Source: Paramoeba atlantica (taxonomy: Eukaryota; Discosea). From it: DNA of 64,000 nucleotides. A model generated the notes under the pieces. That model worked only from the letters and a program-made list of their open reading frames with translations. It was not told the origin of the DNA and did not search any database. Positions 1 through 9,557 of this stretch are shown here, one piece after another (within the stretch, counting starts at the first letter, position 1; every line of letters starts with the position of its first letter). Location: positions 434,001 through 498,000 of the forward strand of contig CDRNVI010000009.1 in NCBI GenBank assembly GCA_977017575.1, in the 5' to 3' direction. Position numbers and translations under genes: made by a program.

Positions 1-840
1 TCCCCCAGCCACCAACGGATTAACATGCGAAACTCCGTGGGGGCGTACGCAAAGCCGTTCTTTTTGGACGGCAACACGAAAGCCCACTCCGACGCCCCTT
101 CTCCCGTTTCCGAGCTCCACCGAGCCCTCGTGCTTGGATCAGCGTGGGCGAGTGCGTGTTCGAACGTGTGGGATGAAATAGCATGGCTCAGATCCCTTTG
201 TCGAGGTATGACCAATTTATTGTCTATTTCTTGGATCGGATTGGTTTGAAAGGGTTGGTGCTCTGAAGCGGCCGAGCTTTGTAGAATTTTGCCCGTTTCA
301 TTGTCAACGATATTCTTCCCTGCGCGTTTGTTCACGTCGATCACTGCCTCATCGAAATCTTTTGCGTCCGTTGGATCCCAAAAGTCTTTCTCCGCTGCGA
401 AGGCGACTGAGGCCACATAAGCGGAGGCAGAATGCTCCTCAGCTGAACGGAGTCCCAAGCCACCAAACCGTTTGCCTCTCTGTGCTTGGCGCCTTGCTGC
501 GTCGCTGAATGGCCCGAAAAAGTGTGAGGTAGCATCTTGCACTGCGTCGTCGAGACGTCGGCAGAGATCCTGGAGCTCCGACGTTGGGGTAGTACGGAGT
601 GAGTAGAGCATCTGACAGAAGCCCGTGCAATGCCGAATAAGTGAAAGGGCTACCTGGGGGTCCTCGAGGTTGGTAATGGCTTCCAGCGAGTCCTCTGCGT
701 GTTCAATGGCGTTGTCAAGGAGAAATTGACGGCGGAACTCGGTTGTCCCTACAGGGCTACCTAACATATGGAAATTACCCTCAGTGTTTTTATTCGATCC
801 AGGTAGGTCGGGGAAGACAGAAGAACGATGATGATTTTTT
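1..840 (-). pseudogene. LB LINE fragment (RT thumb to start of endonuclease), runs off the left edge
   Basis: A minus-strand frame is open from about 840 to base 1 and matches the middle of the LB protein coded at 24840-27191: shared blocks include LGSPVGTT, EDPQVALSLIRHCTGFC, RRQAQRGKRFGGLGLRSAE and, at the edge, TEFRMLIRWWLGE. It therefore covers the region after the RT catalytic core up to just before the zinc-binding/endonuclease part, which lies outside the window. No start codon fits: homology begins abruptly next to a T tract (837-857 on the plus strand, poly-A on the coding strand), so this is a 5'-truncated copy. The reading frame is intact over about 280 codons, suggesting moderate age. 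It is clearly diverged from the two LB copies inside YR1a and YR1b. Confidence 0.85.
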
Positions 841-1017
841 TTTTTTTTTTTTTTTTTGCACAAACATAGAACAAGCCGAATTCACTCCAAACAAACAAAA
901 TATAAAAAGGGGGTATTAAAAACTTCCGCGAAAAACGTTTGCGTGAAGATTTGAAAAAGTAAAATAAAAAAGGTCAAAAACACCTTCGATGAAGCTTCAT
1001 CGAAGGTCCCCACTACC
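841..1017. repeat. Poly-T tract and a 26-bp perfect palindrome; no gene
   Basis: The stretch starts with an uninterrupted T run ending at 857. At 982-1007 there is a perfect 26-bp palindrome with half-site accttcgatgaag, which could form a 13-bp stem. The rest is AT-rich with no convincing reading frame. Confidence 0.7.
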
Positions 1018-1421
1018 CAACATCATCTGGTATTTTTATCTTATGTGCCGTCATTACTGTTTTTTTTGTGTTATCTTGTGTGCTTTTGGCCCGATTTCCG
1101 GAGTAACTTCAAAGATTCAGCATTGTAGACTTCCTACCCAATGTTCTTGGGCCATATATATAAACTTTTAGAACTTGATAAAATTGATAACCATTGCACA
1201 TACTCAGTTCCACTTTTTATCTATCTTTATCACCAATGTCTGTCCTAAGATGTTGCAACGTCTTGAGATTAAAACCAAATCATCATCTGGCATTTTAGCT
1301 TATGTGCCGTCATCACTGTTTTTTTGTGTGTTATCTTGTGTGCTTTTGGCACGATTTCCGGAGTAACTTCAAAGATTCAGCATTGCAGACTTCCTACCCA
1401 ATGTTCTTGGGCCATATATTG
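1018..1421. repeat. Direct duplication of about 140 bp
   Basis: Bases about 1018-1160 and 1280-1421 are near-identical, including the shared blocks cttatgtgccgtcat and gacttcctacccaatg. The right copy runs into the LA C-terminal coding relic on the minus strand, so the unit is LA 3' UTR plus the last codons. The 120-bp spacer holds nothing recognisable. Confidence 0.85.
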
Positions 1422-2060
1422 CCGCAGTTGCGAGAAGATAGTGTATGCGGAGAATTTTTCAATTTCCAATTGGAATGCTTCTCGAGTGTTTTCTACGTCT
1501 AGGCCTGCCCTATTTGCCAGTGTCTTGAGGAGTCCTATCCTATCCTATAAGACCGATTTGCATCGGTTAAGAACACATCCGTTTTTGTCGTCGCTTCGAC
1601 GTCTTTCTCTCAGGTGAATTCGCCCTTTCATGCTCCTTGTCCGCTGAACCGGGCGTGGTACGTCTTTCATGCAACTTTGTATTTTTGGCATCACATTCCT
1701 CAGGCAAACACTCTTTCTTTTCAGGAGAATCCACTCCAGTCTCTACAGGTGGCGAGGTACCCTTTTTGGAGAGAGGATCACCTGCAATCTTGAAGTAATC
1801 CCGTCTTTTCCCTAATGGCTTAGGTATTTGGCCACAGTGTTTCCGAGGACGATTCATGGTTTGGACGGTTTCTGAGCTAACCCTTTGAGCTTCTAAGGCA
1901 CTTGTCTTGAGGAGTTCCTTAGTTTCCTTGTGAAGAAGACCACAATCTGTTACTGGTATGCAGCGAAAGTATTCTTGGTCCAATCCTTTTTCCTGCACAT
2001 ATTTTCCTGCACATGTATTTTGCTCGTTCTAATACTTCCCGGAGATCACATAACCGTATG
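1379..2060 (-). pseudogene. LA C-terminal relic, interrupted by a 369-bp insertion
   Basis: Minus-strand remains of the last ~100 residues of an LA protein. Upstream part (1903-2060): LREVLERAKYM, then EYFRCIP and HKETKELLKT. Downstream part (1379-1533): LANRAGLDVENTREAFQLE and SQLRQY, ending at a TGA near 1379. The same C-terminus is seen at 63833-64000. The two halves are separated by 1534-1902, which is flanked by the 13-bp repeat tgtcttgaggagt; removing it rejoins the frame at KELLKT/LANRAG. A ~15-bp tandem duplication near 1995-2010 (tgtgcaggaaaa twice on the coding strand) also shifts the frame. It is a dead 5'-truncated copy. Confidence 0.8.
1534..1902 (-). mobile_element. 369-bp short insertion with 13-bp target duplication (SINE-like)
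   Basis: Flanked by identical 13-mers tgtcttgaggagt (1521-1533 and 1903-1915). Read on the minus strand its 3' end has a perfect 6-bp hairpin (accgat / atcggt, loop gcaa) followed by a short tandem tail of about three ATAGG units directly at the target duplication. That layout is typical of non-autonomous elements mobilised by a LINE. It carries an open frame of about 110 codons that is Lys/Arg/Glu-rich and has no recognisable domain. Near its 5' end, ggttagctcag resembles a tRNA A-box, but no good B-box follows, so a tRNA origin is not shown. Confidence 0.65.
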
Positions 2061-2120
2061 TATGCATTTGGGGATTTAATCCTTTTGTTTATACCTATTC
2101 ATTTCAAAAGTGGTCTTAAG

Positions 2121-2216
2121 CATAATTTTATCTTTGCAGAAATTTATCGCAGCATAATTTTATCTTTTCAGAATTTTTATCGCAGTAGAATTTCATCGCA
2201 ACGAAATTTATCTCAG
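2121..2216. repeat. Tandem repeat, three units of about 32 bp
   Basis: Units at 2121-2152, 2153-2185 and a diverged third at 2186-2216, each ending in ttatc(g/t)cag. The array lies about 60 bp upstream (on the minus strand) of the truncated 5' end of the LA relic. Confidence 0.8.
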
Positions 2217-2834
2217 CAAGAGTAAGAAAATAATATACAACAAGGACATCGTGGTAAATGCGCTGCTCATTCGTCGGTGATTCCGGGTTGTCTCTTTCTT
2301 GGAGCGTTTGGTTTTTACCTTCACTTACAGCCTCTGCACGGTTTTCCGATTCGTCACTATGATTGTTTGTTTGCAAAATTGTGTCTGCTGACCCTTCTGG
2401 CGGAAAACAAAATCTTTTCTTCCGCTGGTTATTCCGATAGCTTAAGCTTCCGGTGTGAACGGTGAGTCTTGGAGTTATTTCTCCCGTGAAATCCTATGAG
2501 CTCTCTACAGCAGGAAGTCACTTGTATGTGAGAAATGTTCACCTTCCCCCCTTCTCTCAATTTACGAAGAGAAATCTACACCTACAACAGACGAACAGCA
2601 ACCCAACTATCCAAGAACTATCCATTAAGATTTTCTTTTTCTTTTTCTTTTTCTCTTTATGATGATGAAATATGGACTTTATATATTTTGTTTTGTAATT
2701 TTATCGCTTCAATGGAAGTTTGCAGCTCGGGTGGCGAGGTGCGCTAATCCCCAACGCTTCTACTCTAAACCAACAGCCTAAACTACTGATTTACACTAGA
2801 AGCGCCCCTGGCCAGTAACGTGATCCTTTATTTC
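2217..2834. other. Non-genic stretch with a diverged LA 3' UTR and a CTTTTT microsatellite
   Basis: About 2486-2600 resembles the 3' end of the LA gene next door (3018-3090), sharing gtgaaatcctatga and accttccccccttctctc. A (CTTTTT)n microsatellite lies at 2632-2657. A minus-strand ORF at 2128-2376 is hydrophilic and has no recognisable domain; I do not call it a gene. Confidence 0.55.
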
Positions 2835-2975
2835 CTACATGCTCAATCTTCGTTCCGTGCTGTCCCATGGCATATATTTGCGCATCTGATCGTATACAAT
2901 TAGGCCGTTCATTTCTTGGAGTATGAGTTTAAATTCGAGCGCCACGTGATACCTGCTTACTACGATTAAATATAA
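2835..2975 (-). pseudogene. LA C-terminal relic (last ~45 codons)
   Basis: On the minus strand this short frame matches the extreme C-terminus of LA proteins: LEFKLILQEMNGLIVYDQM lines up with the block LQELNGSVVMSQLRKYI of the copies near 16-18 kb. It ends at a TAG near 2835. Nothing upstream continues the homology, so it is a heavily 5'-truncated or eroded copy. Confidence 0.7.
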
Positions 2976-3041
2976 TTTCATTAAAATTTTTGCCTATTGA
3001 AAATTACAATGCATTACTGTGAAATCCTATGACAGGAAGCC

Positions 3042-3275
3042 ACGGGCGAAACATCACCTTCCCCCCTTCTCTCGTGAGAGAAACTACCTCCAAAAATAAC
3101 TAGAACAGAACTTACAAGTAAATGAATAAATAAATAGATAAATAAATACGCTAACCTGGAAATGTCTATAAGTATTTCGTATTGGCGCTACCCCCCATTG
3201 TATGGGGGTAGTTCTAACTAAGCTTACGCGTCTTTGTAAGCTAAATCTTATAATTCTATATATTTAATATTTGAC
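3042..3275 (-). other. 3' UTR of the LA gene at 3276-7040, with an AATA/AGATAA microsatellite
   Basis: This stretch is repeated almost exactly at 59229-59478, where it again follows an LA C-terminus; both copies stop at the same point (cgggcgaaac on the plus strand), which marks the element's 3' end. No poly-A tail is present. The aaataaat/agataaat microsatellite at 3120-3150 is longer in the other copy. Confidence 0.8.
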
Positions 3276-6200
3276 CTACGATAGTGCTTTGCTCATTTGA
3301 GAACACAGCACAGTGCCTTTTAACTCCTGGAGGTGCATTATGAAATCTTGCACAACGATATCGCGATCACGCCCGCTAGCATCGGCCAGAGATTTCAGGA
3401 GAGCCAGGCCACTTTTGTTCATTGCTCCTCCGGCGAGTATTGATACGCATGTAAATTTTTCATGAGGTATTAGATCCGAGTTAACATACGTGTCGACTTT
3501 GCGTTTTTCGGCTTCCTGCATTAGCTGATTGCTCCGTTTACCGAGATTCGTCTTGGATATTTCATTTATGATAGTGAGGTCATAGAATATCTCACCGGAC
3601 GCCCAGTAAATTGCTAAGTCTGGTCCGCTGCGATGGAATGATGCGGTTCCACACTTTTTCTGATGTTCATGTTTGCGCTGTTCATTCACCGATTCATTAC
3701 ATTTCAGGCATCGATAAGTGGTGAATAGTCTCGGTTCCCGCTCGCATGGGACTCCGGTCTGAAGACAGAGGTCGTAAATATGACGAACGAGAGCATGATG
3801 TCGCGTTGTCGCATTTGCGCCTGTGCATTTAACGCAACCGAGCAAGTGTGCTAGAAAGTGTTTTGATTCGAGAATCATTTTGCATCCAGGGCATATGATT
3901 TTGTCCGGCATACTCTTGTGCGCAAGACCAAGTCGTGCCATCACCATTAGAGAGAATTGAGATGATGGAATATATCTCGTTTTTCCTTGCAACCAACCGT
4001 GATTACCCTTTTCACTGCACGCCTTTACCAAAGGTGCCAACTCCTCGTTTTTCTTTGTGAGCTCTTGATACGTCTTCTGATTGAGCATAGCCTCCGTTGC
4101 GGGGCCATCATTTACTGATTCGCTGTCCTGCGCTTTACCTTCGTCGCACGTTAATCGAGCTGATTTTGGTTTACATTGCTCAAGAGAAACGCGTTTAGAA
4201 GAGTTGTACGCGGACGTACGAGAGTTAGTAGATGATGGCAGGCCGAGCCCACCTTTCTTCAGCGGCAACCGGCACCAAGCGATGTGTTTATCTGTCATTT
4301 TGCCAAGCCATGTGTTCAACACCGCTTCAACATCGCTGTCGAATTTTTTGCATAGTTTTTCCGATGCTATTGGTGTGTGTACCCGGGTGTGGTACCTATG
4401 TCTAATGTTTACGCTTTTCGATAGTAGAAGTAGTGATATGTTGTTTAAACCCATGCGCTTGAGACGTCGGAATATGGCTTCGTGCTTTTCAAGCTTCTGT
4501 GTCAGACATTCACTGACTACTTCGTCGTTGCCTATGTATGCACCTAGGGTCTTTGTCGCTGAATGCTTGATTTTCACTCCTTCTGCTTCAAGTTCTGCTG
4601 GGATTGGTATATCATGCTTTCCGCCAAACCACACGCATTTGTGTTTGGCCATTTTGACTCGTTTCTCCGCTAGGAGGCCGTGTAGGCGACTGAATGCATC
4701 AGCTAACGCTTGTTGGTCCTCAGATGCTAGGTTTATGTCGTCGATGAATGCGAAGATTTTTACTTGTGGAAATTCCATTGCCAGGGTTTCTATGATAGGC
4801 TGCATAAATGCGCAAAAGTACAAGGTAGATAACGGAGATCCTTCTCGTACTCCAGCTGAGCTATATATCGTCTCGTAATGCTCACCGTTTTTTCCGTAAT
4901 ATAAAAGCTCAGAGGCCTCCGAATATTCCGCGTGAAAGAATCTACGAAAAGGGCGCAATGTGCATAGGCCGAAAACGACTTTTGCGATGTCGCTACGCAT
5001 AGGCGAGTTAAAGGCATTAGCTAGATCGATTGATAGAATGGCTTTGCCTTCTTGATAATGGCTATGAAGACGGTGCACTACTTTTTCGCATCCAGACTGT
5101 ACAGATACTCCAAATTGTAACGGGGCGAAGAGTTTTTCGAGTGTATGTTCGTGCCGTGCTACTAATACGATTCCCGCCAGTTTCAGGAAGACTTCGCCTA
5201 CGCAGATTGGTCTGACGCCTTTGTCTGCCTTTGGTAACGCTACCAAGCGTGCTCGTTTCAGACGATTCATTACTTGTTTTGACAGAAGTCCATTTATCAG
5301 ATCCGCAAACATATAACACATGGAGACGCAACAAATTTCGTCGTCCAAGAGGAGCCGAATTATTGTGTCAGTGGTTCCCGTAGGTCCTGGTGCCGATCCT
5401 TTGTCAAGACGCCGACCTGCGTCCCTGAGTTCTTCGGTGGAAATGATGGCTATCTCAGGAGAGTCATCCGGGAGCTCAAAGTTTTCATGATTCTGCGGAT
5501 GCAGGTCCCGTAGTTTGGCGCATACATCGTCGTCTGTTAGTTCCTGTGGTCGCACTTCCTGATCTAGCACTTTTGTTGCCTTAGAGACACACCCTTCTAG
5601 GGCCAGGCGGGTCGCTTTTTTTATGGTGCGTGCTTCTGTTTTGCTCAGTTCCTCCGCATCTCCAGCGTTTTCGTCATCCGGGATCGGCCGTTTTCTTCTT
5701 CGCCGAATCGACGCGGTTCTCACTACTGTTAACGAGTGCTTCATTGCGGATAAGACCCTATTCCAAATGTCGTTCCTGTCATCATACGAGTTGGTGGCGT
5801 AATTCCGCATAATGTCCCGGTAAATGGCTACGACACATGGTGCGAAATCGGCATGAATCGCTCGGAGCTTCGGCATCGGCGCTAAATCCAAATCTTCTTC
5901 AGTGTGTTGTGTGACGGGTGGGCTGGCAACCGGTATTGAGTTCATATGTTTATCCATAGCGGACTGTTTTTTAAGCCACTGAATCTTATATATTCGAACA
6001 TTCGCTTGCGGGGGAAGAAAACCTTTGAAGGTGTTGTCGACCTTGTGACCTTGAACTCCGATATACTCCATAGACAGCTTCGTTCTTCCATTCCTGCGAT
6101 TTATTGTAGCTACGGTACCTTTTGAAACACTCAACGTGGTTTGGCAATCAAAGCCCCAGGTCAGAAAACATACATCACCAGTTTTGGCATTGCCAATGGC

Positions 6201-7040
6201 ATTGGAAATTCCTTCCGACGTCATTGGGAAGTTATGTCGTGGGTCCATCGCGCTCGGGACTTCAGAATCGGGATTCCTACTTACTCCGGTTTCGCTGGCT
6301 AGATTTTCGGAGTCGGGATCGATCGGGTGTGGGGAGTGGCATTCATGAAAAACATGGGACGTATTAGGAGATTCGGTTTCGCTTTCGATGTCCTGTGGGA
6401 TCGCGTGGGTATCAACTGGTAGCGGCGATGGGAGCCGATTTTCTTCTGCCGCGTTTTGCGCATCACCGGTAGTTTGTGGCGTCGCATTAACGTCTGCAGT
6501 TTCCGCGAAGATGTCAAAGGCGCGTACGTCGTGTACATAACCTTCCCCATTGTAGGTGTAGCCTCTACTCATCATTTTCGTGTGAAATGCTTTGCGCTCG
6601 TGTGTCCAAGGAGATTCTCTTTGTGACTGAAGTGTTTCCGCAGGCTCGTTTCCGGTGTTGAAAACTGCTCCGATGGCTTGTGCGGCGACAGCGCACGTCT
6701 TCTTAATTCGGATACGCCATTTTCCTGTTTCTTTTGGCTCTCCTGACGACAGCTCCGCGGGTGGTTGTTGCTCTGCGGACGGCAGCTGGGTCTCTTTGTT
6801 CGCAGGTGTTAGCGTTCGGTCTGTTCTATGTGTTATCTGTGGCGTGGGCGCCGACTGTGTAGGTTCCGATTGTGGACGTGGAGGTTCCGGTTGTGGAGAT
6901 GACGGTTCTCGCTGATCTCGCGCTGGCCCTGGGGAAGGAATGAGCGGTAGACGGGGTGGTGATGGCGATTTCGGCGCTTCGGAATCGGCCGAGGACATCT
7001 GCAGAGCTCTCGTTCGCGCTTTACGCGAGAATGCGTGCAT
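3276..7040 (-). CDS. LA retrotransposon polyprotein: RT plus restriction-like endonuclease, intact
   Basis: One uninterrupted 1254-codon ORF, the best preserved LA gene here. Order: Pro/Ser/Glu-rich N-terminus (1-100); YVHDVRAFDIF block near 170; conserved TW module (about 290-357, from GDVCFLTWGF to VRIYKIQWL); DLDLAPMPKLRAI and IYRDIMRNYA blocks; RT from about 548 (APGPTGTTD) with FIDD catalytic box near 765; thumb with GLGLPS; then two zinc fingers of the same form C-X2-C-X11-H-X3-C (about 1045-1065 and 1110-1130); RLE nuclease core with RSGPDLAIYW...YDLTI (about 1140). The protein would nick DNA and prime reverse transcription on it. The start ATG at 7040 is also conserved in LA8 (MHTFSRKAR), but other LA copies carry a further head starting MGMLTRA, so this copy may lack its true 5' end. 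VREGSPLS replaces the usual VRQGSPLS. Confidence 0.9.
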   Translation of the reverse strand: MHAFSRKARTRALQMSSADSEAPKSPSPPRLPLIPSPGPARDQREPSSPQPEPPRPQSEPTQSAPTPQITHRTDRTLTPANKETQLPSAEQQPPAELSSGEPKETGKWRIRIKKTCAVAAQAIGAVFNTGNEPAETLQSQRESPWTHERKAFHTKMMSRGYTYNGEGYVHDVRAFDIFAETADVNATPQTTGDAQNAAEENRLPSPLPVDTHAIPQDIESETESPNTSHVFHECHSPHPIDPDSENLASETGVSRNPDSEVPSAMDPRHNFPMTSEGISNAIGNAKTGDVCFLTWGFDCQTTLSVSKGTVATINRRNGRTKLSMEYIGVQGHKVDNTFKGFLPPQANVRIYKIQWLKKQSAMDKHMNSIPVASPPVTQHTEEDLDLAPMPKLRAIHADFAPCVVAIYRDIMRNYATNSYDDRNDIWNRVLSAMKHSLTVVRTASIRRRRKRPIPDDENAGDAEELSKTEARTIKKATRLALEGCVSKATKVLDQEVRPQELTDDDVCAKLRDLHPQNHENFELPDDSPEIAIISTEELRDAGRRLDKGSAPGPTGTTDTIIRLLLDDEICCVSMCYMFADLINGLLSKQVMNRLKRARLVALPKADKGVRPICVGEVFLKLAGIVLVARHEHTLEKLFAPLQFGVSVQSGCEKVVHRLHSHYQEGKAILSIDLANAFNSPMRSDIAKVVFGLCTLRPFRRFFHAEYSEASELLYYGKNGEHYETIYSSAGVREGSPLSTLYFCAFMQPIIETLAMEFPQVKIFAFIDDINLASEDQQALADAFSRLHGLLAEKRVKMAKHKCVWFGGKHDIPIPAELEAEGVKIKHSATKTLGAYIGNDEVVSECLTQKLEKHEAIFRRLKRMGLNNISLLLLSKSVNIRHRYHTRVHTPIASEKLCKKFDSDVEAVLNTWLGKMTDKHIAWCRLPLKKGGLGLPSSTNSRTSAYNSSKRVSLEQCKPKSARLTCDEGKAQDSESVNDGPATEAMLNQKTYQELTKKNEELAPLVKACSEKGNHGWLQGKTRYIPSSQFSLMVMARLGLAHKSMPDKIICPGCKMILESKHFLAHLLGCVKCTGANATTRHHALVRHIYDLCLQTGVPCEREPRLFTTYRCLKCNESVNEQRKHEHQKKCGTASFHRSGPDLAIYWASGEIFYDLTIINEISKTNLGKRSNQLMQEAEKRKVDTYVNSDLIPHEKFTCVSILAGGAMNKSGLALLKSLADASGRDRDIVVQDFIMHLQELKGTVLCSQMSKALS

Positions 7041-7239
7041 GCTGGGGCATTGTTATCCTATGTATAGTGTATCCGTAGAACTCCTGCATCCCTGATGTCA
7101 TCAGGTAGATTTCTTCGTATTTCTTTTGTTAATGAATGAACACTATTGTGGTATTCTTGATTTATCGTGTATTCAAAATTCACCGTTAAAGATTTCCTAT
7201 TTTTTTTAACGCACCTCGCTAACGGCATTCAACTGGTAT
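7041..7239 (-). other. Junction region with a scrap of LA thumb sequence and the A-tail of the next element
   Basis: At about 7085-7110 the minus strand reads LPDDIRDAGV, the same block as in LA7 near 47632-47655, so the intact gene seems to sit beside or in an older LA copy. A T8 run at 7201-7208 is the poly-A tail of the element at 7240-7902. Confidence 0.55.
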
Positions 7240-7902
7240 TCACAGGGCCGTTTCATCTCCATCGACCGGTGCCAAGTATTTCCTAAATTGAGACATTGCG
7301 ACCGAACCATTCAGTTCTTGCAATTGCAAAGCGAAATCCTGGTGAATCTTATCGCGTGCCAGTCCACATGCATCTGCAAGAGCCGACAATAATTCCTTGG
7401 TGTTTGGATGCATGGCGCCTCCAGAAAGCATGGGAATGCACAAAAACTGCTGTTTCGGAATTAAGCTCGACACGACGTACCGGTTAATCTTACGCTTGAT
7501 AGCGTCTCGCATGAGAATTGCGCCGCTGCGTTTGATGTTGGATTGTGAAAGCTCGTGTATGACGGTAAAATCATTGCTGGGACGTGGGGCGGGTGGAGAC
7601 GAGGACAGCACACCCGACGGAGGCGAAGTCGGTCCACATCGTGGAGGTGAAGGGTGCGAAGGAGATTGCACGTGGGGCGCAAATGGCAACTGTTGCGGAG
7701 GTGGTGGTTGCGATGGCAGGGGCGATGGTGGTGGCGGCGATGGGGGCGGCGGTGAGGGCGGCGATGGGGGCGGCGGTGAGGGCGGCGATGTGGGCGGCGG
7801 TGGCGGGTCCTTTGGGAGCTTCTTGCGGCGCGTGGGGGGAAGCGATTGAACAACGGGAGCTACCCCCGTATTCTTCGCCATGGCACGCGTGAGCATGCCC
7901 AT
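7240..7902 (-). CDS. Internally deleted LA element: Pro-rich head fused to endonuclease tail
   Basis: A 220-codon ORF that begins with the conserved LA head MGMLTRAMAKNTGVAPV, continues as a proline tract (repeated SPPPPSPP), then jumps near residue 107 to the tail of the endonuclease (FTVIHELSQSN, RDAIKRKINRYV, MLSGGAMH) and the normal C-terminus. The TW module, RT and both zinc fingers are missing. It keeps both ends of the element and has an A-tail, so it looks like a non-autonomous derivative that could be moved by an intact LA protein. The same head-to-tail architecture with a different junction occurs at 15331-16452. It is inserted in LA3. Whether the small protein has any function is unknown. 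Confidence 0.8.
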   Translation of the reverse strand: MGMLTRAMAKNTGVAPVVQSLPPTRRKKLPKDPPPPPTSPPSPPPPSPPSPPPPSPPPPSPLPSQPPPPQQLPFAPHVQSPSHPSPPRCGPTSPPSGVLSSSPPAPRPSNDFTVIHELSQSNIKRSGAILMRDAIKRKINRYVVSSLIPKQQFLCIPMLSGGAMHPNTKELLSALADACGLARDKIHQDFALQLQELNGSVAMSQFRKYLAPVDGDETAL

Positions 7903-7916
7903 TTAATAAAATTTAA

Positions 7917-7990
7917 TAAAAATTTAATCTTACTACCGACGCATCTGCTAGAGCAAAAGTAAAAATTTAATCTTACTACCGACGCATTAT
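7917..7990. repeat. 43-bp tandem duplication at the 5' junction of the deleted LA element
   Basis: The block aatttaatcttactaccgac occurs at about 7922 and again 43 bp later, both followed by gctagag within a few bases. On the minus strand it is LA3 coding sequence (LADAS region), so target DNA was duplicated in tandem where the element at 7240-7902 inserted. Confidence 0.75.
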
Positions 7991-9033
7991 TGCTAGAGTA
8001 TCCAGTAGATTCTTCAAATTCTTATGCAAGGATCCTCCTGAAAGTACTGGAAGACATTGAAAAGATAATGCGGGAATCAATCCGGATGCGACGTACGTTG
8101 CTTGCTTCCGTTTAATGGCTTCATTAATGAGGCGTCCACATTTTTGTTGAATTCGCGACGGCGCTAGCTCATGAATGACGGTCAGATCGTAGTAGATTTC
8201 TCCGCTTTGCCAATGGATAACCAAATCAGGCCCATTGCGATGAGTCTGTCTACCAGCACACACTTTCGAGTGGTTGTAGCTTGTTTCTTCGGTGATGGGT
8301 GCCCGGCATGTAGTGCAGTGAACTGAGCTGAATCTTCGAGGCTCTTTCTCGCAAGGAATTCCTGCATTTAGACACATCTTGTGTATGTAGCGAACCAGGG
8401 TGTTATGTTTGAATGAGGCATTTATTCCCTTGCATTGAGTGCATCCTGGTAGATGGGTCAGAACCGAATGTTGGTTGAGTTCAGCTTGGCATCCGGGGCA
8501 TCGAATTTCTTTCATTGACGATTGGAGGGGCATTCCTAATCTCGGTAATACCGCTAGCCTAAAAAGATGTGACGGTACCAACTTTGCAGTTGACTGCAGC
8601 CAGTCGTAATTTCCTTTGAAGGTTGTGGACCTTGCTATGTGGGATAGCTTCTGGGATCGTTCGCTCGCTTCATTGGTGTCTGTGCTGTTTCGTATTTCTT
8701 CTGACGCACGCACAGCATTTCGATTGACAATCTGAGCTGAAAAAGAATTATGGCGCTCGAAAATCGTTTGTCGTGATGCTGCGTAAGCTGCGCGTCGTAT
8801 CGAATTACATGCAGTAAGACCCAACCCGCCTTCGCTAACGGGGAGTCGTGCTAGCTCCATTTGCTCTTGGTCCAATGGTCCCAACCAATGTTTCAATACA
8901 TCTCCTACCTCTTTATCGAACTGAAGTGCCGAATCTTGAGTATTGTCCGGGGCGTGCACGCGCATGAAGTAAGAGTGTCGGACGCTCACTGATTTGGAGA
9001 GAAGTCGGAGTGAAATATTGTTCGGACCCATTA
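7976..9033 (-). pseudogene. LA3: 5'-truncated LA copy, thumb to endonuclease, 3' end cut
   Basis: A 351-codon ORF starting in the RT thumb (MGPNNISLRLLSKSVSVRH) and covering GGLGLT, both C-X2-C-X11-H-X3-C fingers (CPGC...C, CTTC...C) and the nuclease core NGPDLVIHW...YYDLTVIHE. It ends early at LLDTLA because the element at 7240-7902 inserted there. Its 5' end abuts LA4 within that copy's nuclease domain near 9031, so LA3 is a truncated insertion in LA4. Usual LA proteins are over 1200 residues; the RT core is absent. Confidence 0.85.
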
Positions 9034-9557
9034 CTGTGAACTACGGTGATGTCATACAGTACTTCACCCATGTGTGGCCACATAATACCGAGGTCGGGGC
9101 CAGAGCGTATTCTTCGGGCACGGCAAGGGTGCTTCTCAATCGATTCTGGAGAAATGTGCGCTTTGCATTTTGTGCAGTAAAAGGAAGCATGCATGCGCGG
9201 TTCAATCACAGAGGGCAGGCCCGCTTTAGAGCACAGATCTGCTAGGAACCGTACAAGAGATGAATGCTTTCTTGTTGCGTTCATTCCTGCGCATTTTGTG
9301 CATCCGATTATATGTTGGAAGATTTCGTCCGATCTCATCTCAGCAGCACAACCCGGGCACTCGGCTCTTTCCGGCATCGAAGGAAGCTTGATTCCCAACC
9401 TGGTCATAATGGTATATCGGAAAAGGTAGGGATTCACATATCCGCTAGTGGATTGTAGGTGGCGAAGTGACGTCGTGGTTCGCTTCAGAATGGAGTCCAA
9501 TCGTGGGTCTTTGCGTAGGTCTGTTGCTAGATCTTTTTGTTCTTTTTTTATGGCTTT
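9032..9557 (-). pseudogene. LA4, C-terminal part: zinc fingers and start of nuclease
   Basis: Minus-strand frame with KEQKDLATDLRKDPRL, first finger CPGC...HIIGC, second finger CTKC...C and nuclease core RSGPDLGIMW...YDITVVH. It breaks off there at the LA3 insertion. Its upstream continuation lies beyond the SINE (9558-9946): the TSD-bounded insert splits the block KAIK, which continues into 9958-10020. The ORF called from 9581 therefore starts with SINE-encoded residues. Confidence 0.8.

Noticed and set aside
3276-7040. A domesticated host gene
   Set aside because: The ORF is intact, but it has all LINE domains, a defined 3' end repeated at 59229 and a recent truncated daughter copy.
7397-7849. 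Glycine-rich proteins on the strand opposite the proline tracts (also near 20.4, 30.2 and 58.5 kb)
   Set aside because: They are antisense shadows of the CCN-rich LA and Gag proline tracts; no conservation independent of the sense frame.
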